Assembly: GCA_031370485.1 (NCBI GenBank) | Contig: JANMQK010000162.1 | Coordinates: forward strand, 1 to 21,685 | Origin: JANMQK01 sp031370485 | GTDB taxonomy: Bacteria > Acidobacteriota > Polarisedimenticolia > Gp22-AA2 | Direction of reading: 5' to 3' | Length of the DNA: 21,685 nt | Shown here: positions 12,113 to 20,682 of the stretch, in pieces | Layout: every line of letters starts with the position of its first letter | Numbering within the stretch: the first letter of the stretch is position 1 | Position numbers and translations under genes: made by a program | The notes under the pieces: generated by a model | The model's database searches: none | What the model was told of the DNA's origin: nothing | What the model saw: only the letters and a program-made list of their open reading frames with translations

Positions 12113-14063
12113 CGAGAGCGGCCCGCAGACGACACGCACCACCCTGACGCGCGCCCCCCTGCTGCTCGTCCTTCCGGCGGGGCTCGCCCTGCTGGCCGGG
12201 GCGGCCGGATGCAGGGTGGAGCGTCCGGAGCGCTCCGGCGGCGCGGTGCAGCGCTATTCGATCGAGGAGTTTCTGGGCACGACCAGCCTGCTGCCCGACT
12301 TCTCGTTCTCGCCCGACGGTGGCAAGGTGCTCGTCAGCAGCGACCGTACCGGGGTTTACAACGCCTTCGCCCTGCCGGTCGCGGGCGGTGAAGGGATCCA
12401 GCTGACGCGGTCGGGCGACGACACGATTCAGGTCCGTTCCTACTTCCCCCGCGACGAGAGGTTCCTGTATCTCAGCGACCGCGGCGGCAACGAGCTCAGC
12501 CACCTGTACGTCCGCGAGATCGACGGCTCGGTGCGCGACCTGACCCCCGGCGACAACCTGAAAGCCGACTTCAAGGGATGGGCGGCGGACGACCGGTCGT
12601 TCTTCATCACGACCAACGAGCGCGACGCGCGGTATTTCGACCTGTACGAGGTCGCGGTCGACGGCTACGCGCGGCGGCTTCTCTACAAGGACACTCAGGG
12701 ATACGAGGTGGCCTCCGTCTCCCCGGACAAAAAGCGCCTGGCGCTGCGGCGGGTGCGCACGACGACCGACACCGACACCTACCTCGTAAACCTGGGGTCG
12801 GGCGGGCAGACCCTCCTGACGCGGCACCTTGGCGAGGCGGTGAACGAGCCCGGGGATTTCAGCCCCGACGGTAACCAGCTCTACGTCATCACCGACCAGG
12901 GGAACGAGTTCAGGTACCTGGTGCGCCACGACCTGGGCACGGGGAAGAGTGTCCTGATCGCGCGGCCCGAGTGGGACATCGAGTTCGCCCGTCTCTCGAA
13001 GAGGGGCCGCTACCTCGTGGTAGGGATCAACGAGGACGCGCGCACGCAGGTGCGGGTGTACGAGACGGCCACGATGACCCGGGTCGCCCTGCCCCGTCTT
13101 CCGGACGCCGAGATCACCTCGGTCGCGATCTCCGCCGACGAGACGAAGATGGCCTTCTTCGTCAACGGCAGCCGATCGCCGAACGACCTGTTCGTCCATG
13201 ACTTCTCCTCCTCCGAGGCGCGGCAGCTCACTCACAACCTGAATCCCCGGATCGATCCGGCGAGACTGGCCGAGGCGCGGGTCGTGCGGTTCCGCTCGTA
13301 CGACAGCGTCGAGATCCCGGGAATCCTCTACGTGCCGCAACCGGTCGGGAGGGGCGCCAGGGCGCCCGCGATCGTCTCGGTGCACGGCGGCCCGGGCGGG
13401 CAGTCGCGCGTCGGCTACTCGGCCCTCACCCAGTACCTGGTCAATCACGGCTACGTCGTCTACGCCATCAACAACCGCGGCAGCTCGGGCTACGGCAAGA
13501 CGTTTTTCAAGATGGACGACCGCAAGCATGGCAAGGACGACCTGGGGGACTGCGTGGCGAGCAAAGAGATGCTCGTCGCGACCGGGCGTGTCGACCCGGC
13601 GCGCATTGCGATAATGGGCGGGAGTTACGGGGGGTACATGGTGCTGGCGGCGCTGGCCTTCCGGCCCGGGGAGTTCGCCGCCGGGGTGGACATCTTCGGG
13701 GTCGCGAACTGGGTGCGCACCCTGAAGAGCATCCCTCCCTACTGGGAGTCGTTCCGCCTGGCGCTCTACAAGGAGATTGGCGACCCGGTCTCCGACGAGG
13801 CCTACCTGAAGGAAATCTCCCCTCTCTTCCACGCCGATCGGATCAAGCAGCCTCTTCTCGTGCTGCAGGGGGCGAACGACCCGCGGGTCCTGAAGGTCGA
13901 GTCGGACGAGATCGTCGACGCGGCGCGAAAAAACGGCGCGCCGGTCGAGTACGTGGTGTTCGACGACGAGGGCCACGGGTTCAAGAAGAAGGAGAACCAG
14001 CAGCGCGGCTACAAGGCGATCCTCGACTTCCTGGACACCCACCTGAAACAACCGCCACGGTGA
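12105..14063 (+). CDS. S9 (prolyl oligopeptidase) family peptidase, probable lipoprotein
   Basis: A 652-residue serine peptidase of the S9C/DPP IV-like type. An N-terminal signal (LLLVLPAGLALLAGAAGC) ends in a Cys suitable for lipid attachment, though the lipobox is imperfect. A beta-propeller follows, with repeats such as PDFSFSPDGGKVLVSSDRTG and GDFSPDGNQLYVITD. From about residue 400 comes the alpha/beta-hydrolase domain: VSVHGGPGGQ, INNRGSSGYG, the nucleophile S507 in GGSYGGY, D592 in GANDPRV and H624 in DEGHGF. It probably cleaves short peptides in the periplasm or at the outer membrane. ATG 12105 has GGAGG 5 bases before it and overlaps the upstream gene by 8 bases. The open frame continues upstream only as a shadow. 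Confidence 0.93.
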   Translation: MRSESGPQTTRTTLTRAPLLLVLPAGLALLAGAAGCRVERPERSGGAVQRYSIEEFLGTTSLLPDFSFSPDGGKVLVSSDRTGVYNAFALPVAGGEGIQLTRSGDDTIQVRSYFPRDERFLYLSDRGGNELSHLYVREIDGSVRDLTPGDNLKADFKGWAADDRSFFITTNERDARYFDLYEVAVDGYARRLLYKDTQGYEVASVSPDKKRLALRRVRTTTDTDTYLVNLGSGGQTLLTRHLGEAVNEPGDFSPDGNQLYVITDQGNEFRYLVRHDLGTGKSVLIARPEWDIEFARLSKRGRYLVVGINEDARTQVRVYETATMTRVALPRLPDAEITSVAISADETKMAFFVNGSRSPNDLFVHDFSSSEARQLTHNLNPRIDPARLAEARVVRFRSYDSVEIPGILYVPQPVGRGARAPAIVSVHGGPGGQSRVGYSALTQYLVNHGYVVYAINNRGSSGYGKTFFKMDDRKHGKDDLGDCVASKEMLVATGRVDPARIAIMGGSYGGYMVLAALAFRPGEFAAGVDIFGVANWVRTLKSIPPYWESFRLALYKEIGDPVSDEAYLKEISPLFHADRIKQPLLVLQGANDPRVLKVESDEIVDAARKNGAPVEYVVFDDEGHGFKKKENQQRGYKAILDFLDTHLKQPPR

Positions 14064-14639
14064 CTAGAACTTCACCTTGGGGACCTCCCTGGCCCCCTCC
14101 TCGGCCTCGAAATACTGGCGTTCGTTGAAGCGGAAGAAGGAAGCGACCAGGTTGTTCGGGAATCGCTTGATCGAGGCGTTGAAGGTCCGGACCGCTTCGT
14201 TGTAGCGCATCCGCTCCACCGAGATGCGATTCTCCGTTCCGGCCAGCTCATCTTGGATGCGGATGAAATTCTGATTCGCCTTGAGGTCCGGGTAGGCCTC
14301 CGCGATCGCCAGCAGGCGGCCCAGCGCCGAGGTGAGGCCGGCGTTCGCCGCGGTCGCCTCCCCCGGTGTTGTCGCGCCCGCCAGGCGGCTGCGCGCCTGG
14401 GCGACGTTTTGGAAGATTTCCTTTTCGTGGGAGGCGTACCCTTTCACCGTCTCGACGAGGTTGGGGATCAGATCGGCCCGGCGCTGCAGGACGTTCTCCA
14501 CCTGCGCCCAGCCGTTGTTGACGGCCTCGTTCTGGGTCACGAGGCGGTTGTAGGTCCCGGCCAGTGTCGCGCCGAGGACCAGCAGAATCACCAGGACCAC
14601 ACCGCCAAGGACCAGGCAGCCGGCCAATCCCTTGTTCAT
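14064..14639 (-). CDS. lemA: LemA family protein
   Basis: A 191-residue protein with a hydrophobic N-terminal anchor (LAGCLVLGGVVLVILLVLGA) and a long helical extracytoplasmic part. LemA signatures are YNRLVTQNEAVNNGWAQVEN, LQRRADLIPNLVETVKGYAS, AIAEAYPDLKANQNF, and YNEAVRTFNASIKRFPNNLV. The function is unknown; LemA is often paired with TPM-domain proteins, as here. It overlaps the preceding gene by 4 bases (ATGA) and is last in a six-gene operon. Its stop codon directly abuts the stop of the convergent peptidase gene, with no bases between. Confidence 0.95.
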   Translation of the reverse strand: MNKGLAGCLVLGGVVLVILLVLGATLAGTYNRLVTQNEAVNNGWAQVENVLQRRADLIPNLVETVKGYASHEKEIFQNVAQARSRLAGATTPGEATAANAGLTSALGRLLAIAEAYPDLKANQNFIRIQDELAGTENRISVERMRYNEAVRTFNASIKRFPNNLVASFFRFNERQYFEAEEGAREVPKVKF

Positions 14640-15382
14640 CGGGCTTCACCCCCCTTTCCCGGATGGAAGCGATCCACCAGTCCCACCGCTTTCGTCAACT
14701 GGTCATGGTAACGCGAGAAGAGCGCTTTCAGATCGCCTTGCGGCTTTTCGCCCCGCTTCAAACGATCGACATCCTCGAACGGCGCGGCCTCGAGTCCGCC
14801 CCGGGTGCAGAAGGCCGCCACGACCTCGAGGTTTTTCGCGGGCACGGAGGCGCCGACCATGTGCAGACAGCCCCGGAACAACGACACGAAGGTCGTGTAG
14901 GAGTCCGTGAGGAGGCGCGCCAGTGCGGTCCGGCTGGCATGGCACTCGACGTAGGCTTCACGCAGCCGCATCAGCTTTTCGCGCAACTCGCGCTCGCACT
15001 GCAGCCGTAGATACATCGTGCCCACCTGGAGCCCCGTGAAGGGGTCCTCGCCCCGCAGCACGAGGTGGCTGTCACGGATGTCGAGGAATTCGATCGGGAA
15101 GACGTCGGTCTCCCGGAACAGGGTCTCGGACGAGAACAGACGTGGCGGTGGCTGCCCTTTCTTTCGCCACCAGCCGACCACGGGCGTCAGCGCCTCCAGG
15201 GTCGAAGCATTCATGTCGGCGAGGACGACGATCAGGTTGAAGTCGCTGCTCGCGCGGTGAAATTCTCCGCGTGCCGCCGAGCCGTAGAGCACGACACTCC
15301 TCAGGCGGTCCCCCAAGGCTTCGGCCACTTTGTCGACCATGGTCCCGAGGACCGGGTTTTGAAGCGCCTCCGATTGTTTCAT
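14636..15382 (-). CDS. Nucleotidyltransferase-fold protein with altered active site
   Basis: A 248-residue protein. The N-terminal part is a Pol-beta-type nucleotidyltransferase: VVLYGSAARGEFHRASSDFN (GS at 34-35, D47) followed by LIVVL. The second metal-binding Asp of the usual GSxARG-SDxD motif is replaced by Asn49. The C-terminal part (about 120-248) is helical (LRLQCERELREKLMRLREAY, TDSYTTFVSLFRGCLHMVG). This may be a binding or signalling domain that no longer transfers nucleotides, or use a different acidic residue. It sits between the TPM and LemA genes, 23 bases after the former and overlapping the latter, so it probably acts with them. Confidence 0.82.
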   Translation of the reverse strand: MKQSEALQNPVLGTMVDKVAEALGDRLRSVVLYGSAARGEFHRASSDFNLIVVLADMNASTLEALTPVVGWWRKKGQPPPRLFSSETLFRETDVFPIEFLDIRDSHLVLRGEDPFTGLQVGTMYLRLQCERELREKLMRLREAYVECHASRTALARLLTDSYTTFVSLFRGCLHMVGASVPAKNLEVVAAFCTRGGLEAAPFEDVDRLKRGEKPQGDLKALFSRYHDQLTKAVGLVDRFHPGKGGEAR

Positions 15383-15405
15383 CTCGTCACCTCGCTCCCG
15401 CCCAC

Positions 15406-16185
15406 CTAGAAACCGCGGCCCGCGCCGCCGCCGCCGAAGCTGCCGCCGCCGAATCCGCCGAATCCGCTGCTTCCGAACCCGCCGCCCCGGAACGAACCGC
15501 CCCCGTACCCTCCGCCCCGCCCCCCACGGCCCGACAGGAAGAGGAGAGCAAGCATCGGGTGGCGGGCGATCAGCACGAACAGGAGAACCATGAACAGCAG
15601 CCCCAGCAGGCCCGCGAGCGCGCTCGCGCCCTTCCCGCCCCTGTCCCGCGCCGGGGCCCGCACGCTTCCTTCGATGGAGACCCCGTAGTGCTCGGCCGAG
15701 GCGCCCACGAGCGCCTGGCTCGTCCGCAGCAGCCCCTGCGAGAAATCGTTCTCCCGGAAGCTGGGAATGGCGTAGGTGTCGAGGATCCCCCCGACCCGGC
15801 CGTCCGGCAGGAACTCCTCGACGCCATACCCGGTCGCCACGTGGATGCGCCGCTCGGCCTTCGAGAACGCCACGACGATTCCCCGGTCCTCACCCTTCCT
15901 GCCGGCTCCCCATTTGGTTCCCACCCTCAGCGCGAAGTCCTCGATGGGCTCACCCTCGAGGCCCGGGACCGTGATCACGACGATGGCGACACCGGTCTTG
16001 TCGAAGAGCTCCCGGTGCAGGCGCTCCATCACCGCCAAGTCCCCGGGGGTGATGACGCGGGCCAGGTCGTGGACGGAGGTCGCGTCGGCGGGTGGCAGCG
16101 TGACCCGGGCGGCCGCGGGCGAGGCCGGCGCCAGCAGGGCGAACGCCACCACGACAAACGCGCCCGACAACCTCCTCGTGAGCAT
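15406..16185 (-). CDS. TPM-domain protein with Gly-rich tail (YgcG type)
   Basis: A 259-residue protein with a signal peptide (MLTRRLSGAFVVVAFALLAP to PAAA). The TPM (phosphatase-like) domain follows: VHDLARVITPGDLAVMERLH, GVAIVVITVPGLEGEPIEDF, GTKWGAGRKGEDRGIVVAFS, RRIHVATGYGVEEFLPDGRV. A transmembrane stretch (LLGLLFMVLLFVLIARHPML) comes next, then a tail of Gly, Ser and Phe (GGGSFRGGGFGSS) of about 40 residues. ATG 16185 shares one base with the stop of the GST-like gene; the longer upstream frame is a shadow. The TPM-LemA pairing is conserved in many bacteria, and an envelope role is likely but unproven. Confidence 0.92.
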   Translation of the reverse strand: MLTRRLSGAFVVVAFALLAPASPAAARVTLPPADATSVHDLARVITPGDLAVMERLHRELFDKTGVAIVVITVPGLEGEPIEDFALRVGTKWGAGRKGEDRGIVVAFSKAERRIHVATGYGVEEFLPDGRVGGILDTYAIPSFRENDFSQGLLRTSQALVGASAEHYGVSIEGSVRAPARDRGGKGASALAGLLGLLFMVLLFVLIARHPMLALLFLSGRGGRGGGYGGGSFRGGGFGSSGFGGFGGGSFGGGGAGRGF

Positions 16186-16931
16186 CACGGCCCGACGACC
16201 GGGCTGGCCGAGGGACGATCGCCTTCCAGCCAGGGAACGCGCCGGGGCCGGCAATGCTCGCCGGCGAGCCGTCGTCTCCAGTCGAAAATCGGCGCGAAGG
16301 TCCTGTCGCGGACGAAATCCGGGACGATTTCCAGCGGATCCATCAACGACACCACCGTGATGTCGGCCAGCGTGAGCGTGCCGCCTGCGAGGTGTGTCCT
16401 GCCGGCCAGGCGCGACTGCAGCTCCGCCAGGAGGGCGCGCAGGCGTACCCGGCTCTGTTCGAGCTCGGCGGGATAGATGCCGAACTTCGCGCGCAGCCTC
16501 GGCTCGATGATCCGCAGCCACGGGCCGTTCAGCCACCGCCACGGCCACCTGCTCGAGAGGATCGTCCCCTGGAGGAGGATCGGAAGGCGGAGCGCTTCCT
16601 GGTAGGCCAGGCGGCGGGCGTCCGGCCCCATCTCCTCGTCGCAGCGCTTCTGGATGGACAGGACGAGCGCCCGGTCCCCCGGGTCGCGAGGGAGTAGCGG
16701 CGGCTCGGCATGAGTCGCCTCGAGGTGTGCGGCGATGGCGGCCGAACCGGACACCACCCTGTCCCCATCTTTCAGGATGGGGACTTCGCCCCGGCCCCCG
16801 ATAACCCTGGCCTCTTTCCGCGTGTAGGGGTTCACCTGCACGCGCCGATACGGGAGCCGCTTGAAGTCGAGGCACCACCGGGCCTTCTCGCAGAAATGCG
16901 ACCAGTGGACTTCGTAAAGTTCGAGGGCCAT
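16185..16931 (-). CDS. Glutathione S-transferase-like protein
   Basis: A 248-residue cytoplasmic protein. The N-terminal thioredoxin-fold half reads MALELYEVHWSHFCEKARWC, then YRRVQVNPYTRKEARVIGGR, with the cis-Pro and Ser of GEVPILKDGDRVVSGSAAIA as in the glutathione-binding site. The helical C-terminal domain includes LQSRLAGRTHLAGGTLTLAD, where the conserved ADI N-cap Asp is present. HWSHFCEKARW resembles GSTs with Cys or Ser as catalytic residue. The substrate is unknown. It overlaps by one base the genes on both sides and is an internal member of the minus-strand operon. Confidence 0.9.
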   Translation of the reverse strand: MALELYEVHWSHFCEKARWCLDFKRLPYRRVQVNPYTRKEARVIGGRGEVPILKDGDRVVSGSAAIAAHLEATHAEPPLLPRDPGDRALVLSIQKRCDEEMGPDARRLAYQEALRLPILLQGTILSSRWPWRWLNGPWLRIIEPRLRAKFGIYPAELEQSRVRLRALLAELQSRLAGRTHLAGGTLTLADITVVSLMDPLEIVPDFVRDRTFAPIFDWRRRLAGEHCRPRRVPWLEGDRPSASPVVGP

Positions 16932-17560
16932 CAGAACACCGGCTCCTCGACCGGCTTCCCGTCCTTCCCGAGCGGCGCGGGGGGAGGGACGTATCCCGTG
17001 GGCGGCCCGGCGGCTTCGATCTCTTTCCTCTTCACGGTCAGGTAGTAGACGGTCCGCCCCAAGGCACCCTCCGCGGGCGCCCGCTCCGTTATGGAGACGT
17101 ACTGCTCCGGGTCGGACCAGATGGTCTCGTACTGGACGTGACGCGCGTCGCCATAGGCGTTGATGACCGCCTGGCGGCGGGGCACCTCAGGCGGCCCGAA
17201 TCCGGCGGCGTACTTCCTCACGAACTCCTCGTGCGTGTCGCCGCTCGAGCCGAAATGGACATCGACCCGCGACAGCCGGGCCGCGTCGGTCGTCCCGTCG
17301 AACCTGAGTTGCGCGCTGTACTCCCCCGCGCGGTCGTAGATCCACACCCGGAGATTTCTGCCAGAGGAGGTCCTGGAGGGCCGGATCGGGTGGGTTTTCG
17401 CGACCTCGGTCCTCGTCATCCCCAGCGCAAGACGGTCGAAGATGGGCACCGGAAGCCTGCGCGGGGGGGAGGCCGGCGTGGGCGTTTCGGTCCCGCCCCC
17501 TCCGCATCCCGGAGCGAGGAGGATCGCCAGCGCGGCGACCGTGGCGGCCCCGAACGCCAC
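16931..17560 (-). CDS. Putative lipoprotein of unknown function
   Basis: The protein has a hydrophobic leader (VAFGAATVAALAILLAPGCG) with a Cys-Gly lipobox-like end, a Pro/Thr/Ser linker and a folded domain. Visible stretches are DRLALGMTRTEVAKTHPIR, RVWIYDRAGEYSAQLRFDG, and YVSITERAPAEGALGRTVYY, the LGMTRTEV pattern being like SmpA/BamE-type small outer-membrane lipoproteins (weak inference). It ends in a Pro-rich tail (VPPPAPLGKDGKPVEEPVF). The start is uncertain: GTG 17560 gives 209 residues, but a CTG at 17572 would supply the basic SRR expected before the leader. Translation may be coupled to the DJ-1 gene 26 bases upstream. It overlaps the GST-like gene by one base. Confidence 0.78.
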   Translation of the reverse strand: MAFGAATVAALAILLAPGCGGGGTETPTPASPPRRLPVPIFDRLALGMTRTEVAKTHPIRPSRTSSGRNLRVWIYDRAGEYSAQLRFDGTTDAARLSRVDVHFGSSGDTHEEFVRKYAAGFGPPEVPRRQAVINAYGDARHVQYETIWSDPEQYVSITERAPAEGALGRTVYYLTVKRKEIEAAGPPTGYVPPPAPLGKDGKPVEEPVF

Positions 17561-17586
17561 CCGGCGCGACAGGCGTGCGCCGGCGC

Positions 17587-18105
17587 TCAGATTCCCAGGG
17601 CCCGGGCGACCTCGTTCCCGAACGGGATCGCCGAAGTGGGGCCGTCGGCCGTGATGATCGATCCGTCCCGCTCGACCGGCGAGCCCGTGTACCGGGCGCC
17701 GCCCGCGACCAGGGCCTTCGACTGGCTCTCCCAGACGGTCGCGCTTTTCCCCTTGAGAACCCCGGCGTTCGCCAGGATCGTGGGCGCGACGCATATGGCG
17801 GCCAGGGGAACGCCTCGTTTCACGGTGTCGGCGGCCAGCGCGTGGGCCCGGGTATCGGCGTAATAGGCCTCGGCGCCATACCCTCCCACGAAGATCACCG
17901 CGTCGAAGTCGGCCGCCCTGACCTTGTCGAGGGTCGTATCCGGCGTGACCACGAGCCCCAGCATCCCCTTCGAAGGACGCGTGTGGGTCGAGGCCACCGT
18001 GACCGTGCACCCCTTATCCTCGAGGATCCGCCTCGGCTCGCGGTACTCCTCGTCACGGAAATTCTCGGGAGCGATCACCATCAGCACCTTTTTGCTCGTT
18101 GGCAT
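17587..18105 (-). CDS. DJ-1/PfpI family protein
   Basis: A 172-residue flavodoxin-like protein starting MPTSKKVLMVIAPENFRDEE. The elbow Cys is C105 in PLAAICVAPTILANAGVLKG, with an acidic partner in the DEEY segment near residue 19, as in DJ-1/PfpI. VIFVGGYGAEAYY is the conserved glycine turn. Members act as deglycases, chaperones, proteases or stress sensors. C105 is followed by Val, not the His of PfpI proteases, so proteolysis is less likely. ATG 18105 is preferred over GTG 18111 because GGAGG stands 5 bases before it. It is the first gene of the six-gene minus-strand operon. Confidence 0.92.
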   Translation of the reverse strand: MPTSKKVLMVIAPENFRDEEYREPRRILEDKGCTVTVASTHTRPSKGMLGLVVTPDTTLDKVRAADFDAVIFVGGYGAEAYYADTRAHALAADTVKRGVPLAAICVAPTILANAGVLKGKSATVWESQSKALVAGGARYTGSPVERDGSIITADGPTSAIPFGNEVARALGI

Positions 18106-18120
18106 GGGCACCTCCCGCGG

Positions 18121-18136
18121 CGACGCGGCCGCGTCG
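18121..18136. repeat. Perfect 16-bp palindrome upstream of the DJ-1 operon
   Basis: CGACGCGGCCGCGTCG is perfectly self-complementary and lies 5 bases upstream of the GGAGG ribosome site of the DJ-1 gene. It could be an operator for the operon or a hairpin in its leader; no clear promoter boxes were found beside it. Confidence 0.45.
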
Positions 18137-18213
18137 TGACGTCCTCATGCTAGCACCGAAGGGCCCGGCGGGGACACGCCGCGCGGGTCGCGACGCGATG
18201 GCCCCGGGAGTCC

Positions 18214-20682
18214 TCATCGCCCCGGTTTGGCCGGATCGCCGCCGCGGCCGGGGTCGTCGGCGGACGCCGCCTTGAGCCACTGCTTTGCACGATCCGGGTT
18301 GCCGGATTCCCTCTCGAGCCGGGCCGCCAGGAGGAGCAGCCACCGGTTGCCTTCGCCGTCTTCCGCGATCGATCCCCTGCCGGCCCGAATCGTCTCGAGC
18401 CGGGCGGCCGCCCGCCCGGCTCCGGCGCGCGCCGCATCGAGAGCAGCGGCCGGCCGGCCCATCCGTTCGAGCAGCAGGGCGGTGTCGCCCGCCGCTCGGG
18501 GATCGTCCGGCTCGGCCCGCATGGCGGTCTTCAGGAACTGCAGCGCGTTCTCGAGGTCACCACGATCGGCGTAGAAGGAAGCGATCTGCCGCAGCAGGGT
18601 GGCGTTCCCGGGAGAAACCTGCATGGCTTCCCGGTAGGCGGCGAGGGCCTTCTCCGTGGCGCCCCGCTTGTCGAACAGGCGCGCCCGCGCCGACAGCAGC
18701 GCCACGTCCCGCTGGCCGCCGCGGTACGCCCTTTCGATCCGCTCTTCCGCTTCGTCCAGGCGCCCTTCGTCGAGGAGATACCTCCCCAGGGCGCCCACCG
18801 AGGGCAGGAAGCCCGGATCCGCGTGGAGCGCGGCTTCGTGGGCTTCGCGCGCCTGGACGGTTCGTCCCTGACGTTCGAGGGAGAGGGCCAGATTGTGGAG
18901 GACGGGGGCGCTGCCAGGCAGCCGCTCAAGGGCGCGGCGGAAGAAGAACTCCGCTGCTTCGGGATCGCCCGAGACGCTGAAAAACTCTCCCAGGGCGATG
19001 CTCCGGATCGGAGGACCGTCAAAGGGCCGGGCCTCCAGGCGCCGGACGAGATCGTCGTAAATCTCCCGCCGATCCCGGCCGGGAAGCAACGCGCCTCCCG
19101 TTTGGCGCCGGGCAACGGCGACATCGCGTCTCACAAAGACGGCGGCCGCGGGATCGAGGTAAGCGAGAGACCACGCGGGGCTGCGCGCCAGGTGGCCCAG
19201 CAGTGCTTTGCCCTCGAGGGCCCTTCCGTGGGTCCACAGCACGATGGTGATCTGGTACCGCCGCACGGTCTCCTCGAAGAGCGCGGGGTCGGCGACCGCC
19301 TTCAGGTAGGTCTCGAGTACGCCGTCCAGGTAGGGATCGTTGCGTCCGTCGATGAAAACCGGCCGCCTGCCCTTCCAGGCATGGATCAGGTACCCGCCGT
19401 CCGCCAGGCTGTGGAACACGTTGCCGGGAATCCCCGACTCGGTCACGAAGAGCGCCGCATCGTCGGGAAGAGTCCAGGGGATCGTCCCGACGCCCCACCA
19501 GATCTCGGTCGGTGTCGTCAGGAAGTAGCGGTTCGTGACGGCCCCGAGGGCGAGGGCGCCGCATAGAAGAACCAGCCCGGCGCGCGCCGCGATCGGCGCG
19601 AGCGGGATCCCCGGCGCCGGCGGAAGCGTCGTCCCCTTCACGGCGGCGCCCGCGATCCGCGCCCGCAGCGCGCCGGCCGCTTCCGAGGCGTTGCGCAGCA
19701 GTATCGGGACCGCCGCGACCACAAAGACCGGGATGTTCCGGCGCGCCCGCAGGGCGAGATAGAGCGTCGCGGCCGTCACCAGGATCTCGAAGGGGCGCGC
19801 CCTTCGCCAGTTCACCAGCAACGAGACCAAGGCGAGCACCGCCAGGACCACGAAGGCCACGATCGACGGCGTGACCAGGTAGCCGGAAAGCGGCGGCTGG
19901 AACTCGGCAATGGTTTTTGCAATCAGGCTCGTTCCGCCCAGGTGCACCAAAAACTGCTCGAACGGCAGCCGCACGGTCATCGCGCCGCGAGGATTCAGCA
20001 GCGACACGATGGCCAGCAACGCCACGCAGACGAGCAGATCCGTGGTGTGATCCCAGGCGAGCGCTGAAACGGGGCGGCGCGTCAGGCGAAGTGCGGCCGC
20101 CAGCAGGGCGAGAGCCGCCATCGCCGGACCCAGGATGAACAGGGCCTGCACGTTGACCCAGACGACGACGGCGGCCGGCAGCGCCAGCCACAGCAGGAGG
20201 CGGCGCGTGGAGGCGCTCCCCGCTTCGAGGGCGCGGTCGAGCGCCGCCAGGAAAAGCGCCAGCAGGAGCCAGGACACAACCTCGGGACGGGTCAGGAGCC
20301 GTTCCTGGCAGGCCATCACCGCGAGGACCAGGACGCCGACCGTGGAGGCGTCGTCGGACACCCGGCGACCCCGGATGTAGAGAACCGCGAACACCATCAG
20401 CACGAGCAGCGTCTTCGCAACGGTGAGGGCGGCGATCCCGCCGGCCTTGTAGAGGATCGAAACTCCTATCTGGTAGAGCCAGTGGATGTCGATCCAGGGG
20501 TGCCCCGGGGCGGTGTAGGAGAACGGGTCGGCGCGCGGCACCTCTCCCGTGCTCCGGATCAGGTCCCCCGTCGCGATGTGCCACCACAGGTCGGTATCGG
20601 TCATCCGCACCAGGCAGAGCGAGACGACAAGCAGAAACAGCGCCGCGGTGGCGGCCCAGGACGCGATACGCAGGCTTCTCAC
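18214..20682 (-). CDS. Large multi-helix membrane protein with C-terminal TPR domain
   Basis: An 822-residue protein. The N-terminus has a first helix (AATAALFLLVVSLCLV) and then DTDLWWHIATGDLIRSTGEV, RADPFSY and PWIDIHWLYQIG, a pattern seen in uncharacterised GT-C-like membrane proteins. About ten more helices run to roughly residue 390. A soluble segment follows (FVTESGIPGNVFHSLADGGY, GRRPVFIDGRNDPYL), placed outside the membrane as in glycosyltransferases that use lipid-linked sugars. From about residue 540 there are at least four TPR units (AEFFFRRALERLPGSAPVLH, ALAAYREAMQVSPGNATLL). Sugar transfer or envelope assembly is inference. The start is GTG 20682. It stands alone, 108 bases before the DJ-1 operon. 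Confidence 0.85.
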   Translation of the reverse strand: MRSLRIASWAATAALFLLVVSLCLVRMTDTDLWWHIATGDLIRSTGEVPRADPFSYTAPGHPWIDIHWLYQIGVSILYKAGGIAALTVAKTLLVLMVFAVLYIRGRRVSDDASTVGVLVLAVMACQERLLTRPEVVSWLLLALFLAALDRALEAGSASTRRLLLWLALPAAVVVWVNVQALFILGPAMAALALLAAALRLTRRPVSALAWDHTTDLLVCVALLAIVSLLNPRGAMTVRLPFEQFLVHLGGTSLIAKTIAEFQPPLSGYLVTPSIVAFVVLAVLALVSLLVNWRRARPFEILVTAATLYLALRARRNIPVFVVAAVPILLRNASEAAGALRARIAGAAVKGTTLPPAPGIPLAPIAARAGLVLLCGALALGAVTNRYFLTTPTEIWWGVGTIPWTLPDDAALFVTESGIPGNVFHSLADGGYLIHAWKGRRPVFIDGRNDPYLDGVLETYLKAVADPALFEETVRRYQITIVLWTHGRALEGKALLGHLARSPAWSLAYLDPAAAVFVRRDVAVARRQTGGALLPGRDRREIYDDLVRRLEARPFDGPPIRSIALGEFFSVSGDPEAAEFFFRRALERLPGSAPVLHNLALSLERQGRTVQAREAHEAALHADPGFLPSVGALGRYLLDEGRLDEAEERIERAYRGGQRDVALLSARARLFDKRGATEKALAAYREAMQVSPGNATLLRQIASFYADRGDLENALQFLKTAMRAEPDDPRAAGDTALLLERMGRPAAALDAARAGAGRAAARLETIRAGRGSIAEDGEGNRWLLLLAARLERESGNPDRAKQWLKAASADDPGRGGDPAKPGR

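Noticed and set aside
11946..14051. A 701-codon open frame on the minus strand across the S9 peptidase region
   Set aside because: It is the antisense of a gene with a complete S9 catalytic triad; the translation is Arg/Val/Asp-rich, has no family motifs, and is a typical high-GC shadow frame.
15271..16476. A 401-codon plus-strand frame over the TPM and GST-like genes
   Set aside because: It is antisense to two genes with clear domains and consists of low-complexity Pro/Arg/Ala sequence.
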